Positions 5,652 to 11,125 of a stretch of 11,125 bases of DNA are shown here, piece after piece. The position numbers and the translations under genes are program-made. Location of the stretch: positions 1-11,125 of the forward strand of contig JAJRTI010000113.1 of NCBI GenBank assembly GCA_024278415.1. Direction: 5' to 3'. The notes below the pieces were generated by a model that was given only the letters and a program-made list of their open reading frames with translations, ran no database searches and had not been told where the DNA came from. Within the stretch, counting starts at the first letter, position 1. Each line of letters opens with the position of its first letter. Source of the DNA: Planctomycetota bacterium. Its GTDB lineage: Bacteria; Planctomycetota; Brocadiia; JAJRTI01.

Positions 5652-7838
5652 CTACGGCAGCACGAGCACCTTGAACTCCCCGCGGGCATAGTTCTGCGCG
5701 CTGGACGAGAACGTCCAATCGCGCGTCTTGCCATCCCAGTTGCCGATGCCCACGTCGTTGCGCTTGGCCGCGCCGAAACGGTTGAAGCAGATGATGCTCT
5801 GCTTCTCTTTCCAGTTGTGGATTTGCATGCAGCCGTAGCCGGGGGACTTGACGTCGCTGAACATGTCGCCGAAGTCGAACAGCTTGTCGCTCGCGTTGGG
5901 GATCTTGGCCGCGTTGCCCGGGCCATAGTTGCAGTCCCAGAACTCGATGTTGCAGCCCTCTGGGTAGTCGCCCGTCTTGATGCCAGGCACGTTGCTCTTC
6001 ACGGCCGCGCCAGTCACCTGGACCTGGAACCGCGCGCCGGCCGCCTTGGTCGGCACGCCGATCTTGGCCACGTCGTCGGTGAACGGGTCCATGGACACGA
6101 ATGCGTACGTGACCTGGCCCTTCATGTCTTGGAGGGCCATGAAGTAGGCGACCTTCTTGAACGGCGCCTTCACGTCGGCCGAGTGGTCTTCCTCGTACAC
6201 AAAGCGCGTGTTGCCGTCGGTCGTGCGTGAGGCCGTGGGGTCGAACGCGTACACCAGCTTGTATTGCTTCGCCTCGTCGGGGAGGAACTTGGCGAAGACC
6301 TCGAACTTGGGCATCTCGCCGAAACGGAAGGGCGAGGCCGGGAGGCCGCCGGCGTTGATGAGGTTCACGCCCACGGGATTGTTCGCCCACGCGTAGTGCA
6401 CCATTGCGGCTTGTTTGACCTCGGGCGCGCTGGCCACGACCGTGTCCGGACCTTCGATCACCGCCTGCGCGCGCACGGGCACGCCGTTCTGCCCGGTGAG
6501 CGCGAAGCCAAACAGTTCGCCTCCGTCCTTGACGGCCAGCGGCGCTCCTCCGGTGTCGAACTTGACGATGGCCTTCCCGCCGCGGAATTCGCAGGACTTC
6601 GCGATCGGTCCGCACCAGGCGAAGCCGGTCTTGCCGTACGTCTGGTGCAGCGCCAAGCGCGCCAGCCGGTCGCCCACGTCCTGTTTGTCCTTGGGGTGGA
6701 TGTTGTTCGCTTCGCCGATGTCGATCGTGATCGCCATGCCGGTATTGGGCACTTCCTTGGCCGTGTTCGTGAACGACTCACGGATGTCCGGCCAGCCGCC
6801 GTTTTCTACGGGTTTTTTCCAAGGCGCTCGGAAGTTGGGGAGTTGCACGAAGTAGTAGGGGAAGTCATATCCCCACAGCTTGCGCCAGGCCGTGATCTTG
6901 CGCTCCATCTGGACGCGGTAGTGTTTGCCGCGGCCGGCATTGGCTTCTCCTTGGTACCAAATGGCCCCGCGGATCGCGAACGGCACGAGGGGGTTGATCA
7001 TCGCGTTGAACAGGTTGGACGGGTAGTTGTGGTCCTTGCGGGGTTGGACCGGGCGCCGCGGCCGGCGGGGCTGCTTTCCTTGCTTGCCGCCCTTGATCCA
7101 CTCTCGCCAGGCCACCCTGTCCTTCTCATACTGCGCCTTGGCCTTGTCCGGGTCGTACGTCGCGTCGCGCTTGTCCCGCCACGCTTTGCTTGCCTGGACA
7201 ATTGGATCGTCCTTCTGGCTCTCCCAGGGAGTCCATGCCTCGATGCACGTGCCGCCCCAGGACGAGTTGATGAGCCCCACCGGGACGCCCAGGTCCTTGT
7301 GCAGCTTGCGGCCGAAGAAGTAGCCGGCCGCGGTGAAGTTCTTGACCGTTTCTGGCGAGCATGGGGCCCACGGCTTCACTTGGCACTCCGGCTGAGGCTC
7401 GTTAGCCGTGGTCAGGCGCACGCTCAACAGGCGTATCTTGGGGTACTTGGCCGCGGCGATCTCCTCCGCCGCGTTGCGCGATCTGGAGACGGTCATGCCC
7501 ATGTTCGACTGCCCCGAGCAGAGCCACACTTCGCCGACGAGCACGTCCTTGAGTTCGATCGTGTTATTGCCCTTCACGGTTACCGCAAATGGCCCGCCCG
7601 CGGCCGGCGTCTTGAGGCGCGCCATCCACTTGCCATCATCGCCGGCTGTGGCGGATGCGCTCGCGCCCCAGCTTGCCGAGACCGCGACCTCTTCGCCGGG
7701 GGCGGCCCATCCCCAGATCGGAGCCGAGGTCTGCTGCTGGAGGATCATGTGGTCGCTGAAGAGCGAGGCTAGGCGTACGTCCGCCTGGGCAGTAGCCGCG
7801 ACCCACACCCACGCCAGTATCCATGCCATACGCTTCAT
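5652..7838 (-). CDS. Secreted sialate O-acetylesterase family protein with an extra C-terminal domain
   Basis: This 728-residue exported SGNH/GDSL-type esterase probably removes O-acetyl groups from sialic acids or other glycans. Residues 1-19 form a signal peptide (MKRMAWILAWVWVAATAQA). Residues 20-105 form an N-terminal beta domain starting VRLASLFSDHMILQQ. The catalytic SASA region has GQSNM at 109-113 with nucleophile Ser111, the NSSWGGT block at 191-197, WYQGEAN at 294-300, and the IHPKDKQDVGDRLA block at 380-393 with probable catalytic His381. A Lys/Arg-rich insertion lies at about 215-270. Residues about 510-728 form a separate domain beyond the usual esterase (NIEFWDCNYGPGNAA, DFGDMF, GYGCMQIHN), of a type I recall on related proteins but cannot name. 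The ATG at 7838 has AAGGA 7 bases upstream, and the frame upstream of it reads as intergenic repeat. The nucleotidyltransferase/HEPN pair follows on the same strand. Confidence 0.88.
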   Translation of the reverse strand: MKRMAWILAWVWVAATAQADVRLASLFSDHMILQQQTSAPIWGWAAPGEEVAVSASWGASASATAGDDGKWMARLKTPAAGGPFAVTVKGNNTIELKDVLVGEVWLCSGQSNMGMTVSRSRNAAEEIAAAKYPKIRLLSVRLTTANEPQPECQVKPWAPCSPETVKNFTAAGYFFGRKLHKDLGVPVGLINSSWGGTCIEAWTPWESQKDDPIVQASKAWRDKRDATYDPDKAKAQYEKDRVAWREWIKGGKQGKQPRRPRRPVQPRKDHNYPSNLFNAMINPLVPFAIRGAIWYQGEANAGRGKHYRVQMERKITAWRKLWGYDFPYYFVQLPNFRAPWKKPVENGGWPDIRESFTNTAKEVPNTGMAITIDIGEANNIHPKDKQDVGDRLARLALHQTYGKTGFAWCGPIAKSCEFRGGKAIVKFDTGGAPLAVKDGGELFGFALTGQNGVPVRAQAVIEGPDTVVASAPEVKQAAMVHYAWANNPVGVNLINAGGLPASPFRFGEMPKFEVFAKFLPDEAKQYKLVYAFDPTASRTTDGNTRFVYEEDHSADVKAPFKKVAYFMALQDMKGQVTYAFVSMDPFTDDVAKIGVPTKAAGARFQVQVTGAAVKSNVPGIKTGDYPEGCNIEFWDCNYGPGNAAKIPNASDKLFDFGDMFSDVKSPGYGCMQIHNWKEKQSIICFNRFGAAKRNDVGIGNWDGKTRDWTFSSSAQNYARGEFKVLVLP

Positions 7839-7883
7839 GTGTTCGTCCTTTCGTTTCGACTGCGCTACCGAGCAACGAAGCTG

Positions 7884-7912
7884 ATTGTAGTGCTCGACGT
7901 TGCGGGGCGCAA
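7884..7912 (-). promoter_or_regulatory. Putative promoter of the esterase gene
   Basis: On the minus strand TTGCGC (7907-7912) and TACAAT (7884-7889) are separated by exactly 17 bases. The expected start site is roughly 40 bases upstream of the ATG at 7838. The -10 box is 5 of 6, but the -35 box is only 3 of 6. Confidence 0.4.
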
Positions 7913-7929
7913 GCCTCCCGTTGTGGAGT

Positions 7930-8093
7930 GCGCCGGCTTGACGGCGCTTTGGCTGGCAGCGCGTAGCGCTGCTTTGCATCCGCACGCGCGCGATCCGTTC
8001 GCCAGCCACAGGCGAAAAGACAAGGCGGGCTGCGCCCGCAACCCGGGAGCGGAACGCCTTCGCGTTCCGACGGACGGTCCCGAGGCTTCGGGA
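7930..8093. repeat. Array of six consecutive perfect hairpins
   Basis: Each has a perfect stem of 6-8 bp: 7930-7947 (GCGCCG stem), 7957-7971 (CAGCGC), 7998-8016 (TTCGCC), 8025-8039 (GCGGGC, part of repeat A), 8050-8069 (CGGAACGC, loop CTTC) and 8078-8093 (TCCCGA, loop GGCT). Loops are 3-7 bases. Consecutive centres are mostly about 25-28 bases apart, with one gap of 43. No T-tracts follow and no reading frame fits. The array lies upstream of the esterase gene, beyond its putative promoter, within an 826-base region without a recognisable gene. Confidence 0.75.
8021..8044 (+). repeat. Hairpin repeat A, copy 2
   Basis: It is identical to 3523-3546 except for one loop base. The stem is GCGGGC/GCCCGC at 8025-8030 and 8034-8039. 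A plus-strand repeat B copy follows about 65 bases later, as it does (at greater distance) in the first intergenic region. Confidence 0.75.
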
Positions 8094-8108
8094 TCCACTC
8101 CACGTGAG

Positions 8109-8151
8109 CAACTTCTTGTTTTTCGTCGCAGGTACGAATGCTTAAGGCACT
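8109..8151 (+). repeat. Repeat B, copy 2
   Basis: It matches 3690-3732 without gaps at about 33 of 43 positions. The 14 bases at 8111-8124 (ACTTCTTGTTTTTC) are the exact reverse complement of 8324-8337. At its 3' end, 8140-8156 forms a perfect 7-bp hairpin (GCTTAAG, loop GCA). Confidence 0.72.
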
Positions 8152-8161
8152 TAAGCGGCGT

Positions 8162-8177
8162 TCCCGCACATGCGGGA
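8162..8177. repeat. Perfect hairpin between repeat B copies
   Basis: TCCCGCA at 8162-8168 is the exact reverse complement of TGCGGGA at 8171-8177. It lies just downstream of repeat B copy 2 and continues the run of short palindromes. Confidence 0.6.
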
Positions 8178-8216
8178 CCGCATTCCACATGGGCGCGGCG
8201 CGAGGCGACGTGGTTT

Positions 8217-8284
8217 ATAGGGCAATTCATTGCCCGTCGAACGTCCTTGCCCGCACGAGGCAGACGGGCGATAAATCGCCCTAC
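8217..8284. repeat. Paired palindromes arranged as an inverted repeat
   Basis: Bases 8217-8238 and the reverse complement of 8263-8284 agree at 18 of 22 positions. Each arm is itself a palindrome: GGGCAAT/ATTGCCC at 8220-8235 and GGGCGAT/ATCGCCC at 8266-8281. The differences are largely compensatory between the two halves of each palindrome, so pairing is kept while the sequence drifts. Confidence 0.7.
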
Positions 8285-8296
8285 TACAAGCGGCGT

Positions 8297-8337
8297 AGTG
8301 CCGTATCCATCCAGAGCTGTCATGAAAAACAAGAAGT
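8297..8337 (-). repeat. Repeat B, copy 3 (inverted)
   Basis: The reverse complement matches 8111-8151 without gaps at about 31 of 41 positions. This includes a perfect 14-base block at 8324-8337. Copies 2 and 3 therefore flank the palindromes at 8162-8284 as inverted ends of a segment of about 227 bases. Confidence 0.7.
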
Positions 8338-8451
8338 GGCGCGGGTTGTCTGCGCACGGTTCTGTCGGCACCGGGTGTTACGACTGGCACATGGCATTGG
8401 GCTGCGTCCAACGGCCGCGTCAGGCCAAAGCAATCGCGCAGAGCGGAGAAC

Positions 8452-8526
8452 CCTAGCGCGGCCGCTGGCCGCAACCAAGAAAGCTCGGAGGAACCCCACG
8501 GATGTCACCACAGACCACGGATGCAG
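8452..8526 (+). repeat. Dispersed repeat C, copy 2
   Basis: It starts with the same 27 bases as 1-27 (one difference), including a hairpin with arms GCGGCC (8458-8463) and GGCCGC (8467-8472). It continues to two ACGGATG motifs at about 8498-8504 and 8517-8523. It has the same orientation as copy 1, so the two copies bracket the glycan genes and the nucleotidyltransferase/HEPN pair as direct repeats. Confidence 0.75.
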
Positions 8527-8624
8527 ACAAGAATGGGCAAACGCACCAGGAGTCAGAGCCCCTGCCCCTCCAGCACCAGGCAATCCTGCTCGAGGTGCGG
8601 CAACGGGATGCGGCCCTCTCGCCT

Positions 8625-8665
8625 TCTGTATCCGTGGGTACGCTCTGCCATCCGTGGGACACCTC
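8625..8665 (-). repeat. Dispersed repeat C, partial inverted copy 3
   Basis: Its reverse complement matches 36-76 at 38 of 41 positions, including a perfect 24-base stretch (8642-8665 against 36-59). Together with copy 2 it gives inverted ends of a segment of about 170 bases with no transposase. The stop codon of the DUF2079 gene (8665-8667) lies at its edge. Confidence 0.78.
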
Positions 8666-10599
8666 TACGGACCGCCCGCCTTTCCCTGTGCCCGCAGGCG
8701 GGCCGCGTCTCGTTCGTGTCTTTGCCTCGCGGCCGTGCGGCCCAGCGTGCGGCAAAGCGTGGCCGCGGCTTCGTGCGCGGGCGCAAACTCGGGGGCGAGC
8801 GCCAACCCGCGCTCGAGTGTGATGATGGCGCGGCCCACGCGCCCCCCGCGCGCCTGGGCGTCGGCGAGCATCCAGAAGGTATCGACCGACGCGCGAGTCA
8901 CCACGTTGCTGTTGGCCAAGAACCCAAGATGGAGCTTCGTGTTCGCGAAGTCGTGCGCGGTGAAACTCATCGCGCCCAGAAGGTAGTGGAGGGCGATGTT
9001 GCCTGGAGTGCGCTCGAGTTGCTGGCAGGCCTGGGACATGACTTCCCGGCCCTTGCCGCGGCGCGCGTAGCACTCGAAGCCGCCGGCGCGCAGCAGCGGC
9101 TCATACGCGTCGCTTGCCGCAAGACGCCGCAGCACGTCGTTGTACACACCCGCCGCGGTATGGCCCATGTTGGACCGGTGGTCGAACACGTACACGTCCG
9201 CGTCGAGTGCGGGCTGCACCTCGTAGAGTTGGGCGCGCTGCGTGAACAGATAGCCCAAGCTGTTCTGCGCCATGACCGAGAGGCGCTTCGGCGTGGATCG
9301 CGCCAGCGCGGCCGCTACGTCTTGGTGCCAACGCAGCACTGGATCGGGCCGTTGCCGCGGGATGGACAACAGCGTCAAGTGCTTCAGGGGGCGATACTGC
9401 GTCGAGTTCTCGTAGTACCGCTCGAATGCGGGCTCGCCAAAGAAGAAGTTGCACAGCAGCGCGCACGTGGCCAGCCCCGCCACCAGGCCGCACGCGCTCA
9501 CTTGGGGCCGCGTACGGCGGAGGTGCTGGAGCCCGTAGACGGCCGCAGCGAATGTGCCGGCGATCGCCGTGGCCGAGTAGTGGCCGCGCAAGATCTGCTG
9601 GCCGATGTAGGACGAGAGCAGGTTGACCGAGAGCGGCGCGCCGACGAGCGCGACGAGCGCCCACGGCCGCGCAACCGGCAGCAAGGCCACCGGCAACAGC
9701 AGCAAGCCCAGCGTGCGCCACACGTAGGGCTTCGTGAACGGCCCCACGAGCGCGGCGGCCGTGAGGCGAGCGGTGTCGAGCAGGCCGCCGCCTAGGATCT
9801 GCGGGTAGCGGCCGTAGTGCCGGAACTCGACCCCGCGCAAGACGGGGAAGTAGATTGTCATGCAGAAGACCGCCCACGCCACGGCCATGACGAGGAGCGC
9901 CGCTCCCATCCGCCGGCGTTTCACATCCGCGAGCGCAAACAGCCCTAGCCCGAACACGAGCATGACCGCGTCTTCCTTGACCATGAGCGCGGCCGCGGCC
10001 GCGACGAACGTGGCCAGCCACCGGCGCCTCGCGTAGCAGTAGCACAGACAGAAGAACGCGAGCGGGTGCAGCGCGGCCGCGTGAAAGTCGAATAGGTTGA
10101 CCCGCGCGGTGAAGGGGTGGAGCAGATAGGCCGCGGCGAACACGAGCCCAGCCCGCCGGTCGCGCAAGATCGTGCAGGCGAACGCGTAGAGCGGCGCGGC
10201 CGCGGCCGCCATGGCGAGCGACTGGAGGAGGAGCAGCCACCGCGCGTCGGGCACGATCCAGTAGAGCGGCGCGGCCAGCACGAGCGCCGGGGAGACGTGG
10301 TCGAAGGGCCCGCGGAAATCGTAGAGGAAGCGCCCCCGCGAGAGGTTCCACACGACCGTGTCGAAGATGCCCAGGTCGTAGAGCCCGCACAGCAAGTGCT
10401 CGTACCGCACGAAACTGAGCACGACCATGACGACGAAATACACGCCGCACATGGCGAAGAGCCAGATGCGGCACGCGGCGGCCGAGGGCTCCGGCCGCAA
10501 CTCGCGCTTGCGCGCGGCGAGCGCGTACGCCGCGCCGGCGGCCGCGGCGATGGCGAGGAAGACAACGGAAATGGGGAACGTGAACGAGCGGCTGTCCAT
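8665..10599 (-). CDS. DUF2079 multi-pass membrane protein with TPR-like C-terminal tail
   Basis: This is an integral membrane protein of 644 residues. It has family signatures of DUF2079 (PF09852): YDLGIFDTVVWN at 74-85, FDHVSPALVLAAPLYWIVPDARWLLLLQSL at 99-128 in pieces, FDFHAAALHPLAFF at 170-183 and the KED motif at 208-210. About ten hydrophobic segments span 8-385. The layout resembles large GT-C-like membrane glycosyltransferases, but enzymatic activity is not established for this family. Residues about 400-515 form a soluble domain, and 524-635 look like tetratricopeptide helices (GNIALHYLLGAMSF, then GRAIITLERGLALAPEF). I took the ATG at 10599. An ATG at 10635 would add 12 residues, and neither has a clear Shine-Dalgarno sequence. 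It follows the 10697 gene on the same strand after 97 bases. Confidence 0.85.
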   Translation of the reverse strand: MDSRSFTFPISVVFLAIAAAAGAAYALAARKRELRPEPSAAACRIWLFAMCGVYFVVMVVLSFVRYEHLLCGLYDLGIFDTVVWNLSRGRFLYDFRGPFDHVSPALVLAAPLYWIVPDARWLLLLQSLAMAAAAAPLYAFACTILRDRRAGLVFAAAYLLHPFTARVNLFDFHAAALHPLAFFCLCYCYARRRWLATFVAAAAALMVKEDAVMLVFGLGLFALADVKRRRMGAALLVMAVAWAVFCMTIYFPVLRGVEFRHYGRYPQILGGGLLDTARLTAAALVGPFTKPYVWRTLGLLLLPVALLPVARPWALVALVGAPLSVNLLSSYIGQQILRGHYSATAIAGTFAAAVYGLQHLRRTRPQVSACGLVAGLATCALLCNFFFGEPAFERYYENSTQYRPLKHLTLLSIPRQRPDPVLRWHQDVAAALARSTPKRLSVMAQNSLGYLFTQRAQLYEVQPALDADVYVFDHRSNMGHTAAGVYNDVLRRLAASDAYEPLLRAGGFECYARRGKGREVMSQACQQLERTPGNIALHYLLGAMSFTAHDFANTKLHLGFLANSNVVTRASVDTFWMLADAQARGGRVGRAIITLERGLALAPEFAPAHEAAATLCRTLGRTAARQRHERDAARLRAQGKAGGP

Positions 10600-10696
10600 G
10601 GCATTCTGTGCGCGAGACCAGACCCCCAGTCGCATGAGTGTAACCCGATTGAGGGTCAAATGGAATGCCGCGCACCGCCGGGGGGACAGGCATCGG

Positions 10697-11125
10697 CTAC
10701 CGGGCGGGCAGCGTCCACTCGACCAGGGCGAGCGTCTCGCCGGTGAGGAGGTTGCCCATGCCGGGGCCTCCCTTGGGCCGGCGCCGCATGCGGTCGATGC
10801 CCCCGCGCATGCCGCGGCCGGGCGGCCTGCCGCCTGGGGGCGCTCCACCGGGCCTGCCGCCCTCCCCCGGGCGGCCGCGTGCGTCGTCGGGCTCCACGGT
10901 CGGCAGCTTGATCGTGGCCACGACCTTCAGCGGATGCGTCCACGGTATGAGGCGCTTGATCAGAGCTTCATCGCCGAACCAGTAGACCTTCCGCTCCGGC
11001 TTGGCATACGCGATGAGGTCGTCGAGCATTCGGCCCGAAACTTTCGAGCCGGGCCGTTTGTAGTAGCGGCCCTGCGTCTCCTCGACCTTTTCGCGCTGCA
11101 TGGGGCTGGGCGCGTCGGGGTCGGC
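10697..11125 (-). CDS. Unrecognised protein with Gly/Pro/Arg-rich segment (5' end outside window)
   Basis: The 3' part of a minus-strand gene gives 142 visible residues ending TLALVEWTLPAR. The frame stays open through the window edge (ADPDAPSP before the ATG at 11101). That ATG has no Shine-Dalgarno sequence, so the gene probably starts beyond the window. The first half looks globular (GRMLDDLIAYAKPERKVYWF, then a LIPWTHPLKVVATIKLP strand-like region). A segment of about 45 residues rich in Gly, Pro and Arg, with repeated PGGxPPG-type units, follows, and the protein ends with a short ordered-looking stretch (GNLLTGETLALVEWTL). I recognise no family. It is probably upstream of, and perhaps cotranscribed with, the DUF2079 gene. 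Confidence 0.65.
   Translation of the reverse strand, partial: ADPDAPSPMQREKVEETQGRYYKRPGSKVSGRMLDDLIAYAKPERKVYWFGDEALIKRLIPWTHPLKVVATIKLPTVEPDDARGRPGEGGRPGGAPPGGRPPGRGMRGGIDRMRRRPKGGPGMGNLLTGETLALVEWTLPAR

Noticed and set aside
6264..7772. Long plus-strand open frame of 502 codons opposite the esterase gene
   Set aside because: It is antisense to a clear esterase with signal peptide and catalytic motifs. It is rich in Arg/Ala/Val/His as expected for a GC-driven shadow, with no RBS and no recognisable domain.
7839..8111. N-terminal extension of the esterase to an ATG at 8111
   Set aside because: The extra 91 residues are translated hairpin repeats. The ATG at 7838 has a Shine-Dalgarno sequence and is followed at once by a signal peptide.
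7930..8281. CRISPR array
   Set aside because: The hairpins differ in sequence and spacing and there is no repeated direct unit of 24-40 bases. No cas gene is present.
8495..8665. Insertion sequence
   Set aside because: Inverted ends are present, but the 100-base interior encodes no transposase. At most this is a non-autonomous repeat.
8521..9795. Plus-strand open frame of 424 codons opposite the DUF2079 gene
   Set aside because: It starts inside repeat C and reads antisense to a well-supported membrane protein. Its composition is Arg/His/Gln-rich shadow sequence.
10600..10848. N-terminal extension of the DUF2079 protein to an ATG at 10848
   Set aside because: It would overlap the upstream gene and adds Ala/Arg/Pro-rich non-membrane sequence. 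The first membrane segment directly follows the ATG at 10599.

Overview
The window is GC-rich bacterial DNA. The gene set is secreted carbohydrate-active proteins (a right-handed beta-helix protein with two sugar-binding-like domains, a sialate O-acetylesterase family protein and an Asp-box sialidase-like protein) plus a large DUF2079 membrane protein. This mix, with repeat-rich intergenic DNA, resembles Planctomycetota or a neighbouring lineage such as Verrucomicrobiota, Lentisphaerota or Armatimonadota. No rRNA or other taxonomic marker is present, so this is an inference.

Layout. Positions 1-301 hold no confident gene, but have a dispersed repeat at 1-77 and a short Cys-rich reading frame on the minus strand. 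302-3316 (-) is the secreted beta-helix protein. 3317-3743 is a divergent intergenic region packed with palindromes. 3744-4808 (+) is the Asp-box sialidase-like protein. 4618-5268 (-) is a HEPN-domain protein and 5252-5611 (-) its nucleotidyltransferase partner, a toxin-antitoxin-type module. 5652-7838 (-) is the secreted sialate O-acetylesterase family protein. 7839-8664 is an 826-base intergenic region holding ten short perfect hairpins and several dispersed repeats. 8665-10599 (-) is the DUF2079 membrane protein with a TPR-like tail. 10697 to the window end (-) is the 3' part of an unrecognised gene with a Gly/Pro/Arg-rich stretch.

How the genes may work together. The beta-helix protein and the esterase carry signal peptides and could trim acetylated or complex glycans outside the cytoplasm. 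The sialidase-like protein has no signal peptide and may act on imported products. The HEPN/nucleotidyltransferase pair lies directly behind the esterase on the same strand, has its own promoter-like sequence, and shows translational coupling. The glycan genes and this pair are bracketed by direct copies of one repeat (1-77 and 8452-8526).

The most unusual content is intergenic. A roughly 42-bp repeat occurs in three clear copies and one decayed copy, and supplies the ribosome binding site of the sialidase-like gene. A cloverleaf-like palindrome, an 18-bp perfect inverted repeat and a dense hairpin array add to this. Two intergenic regions share two repeat modules in the same order and orientation, which points to a composite non-coding element family.
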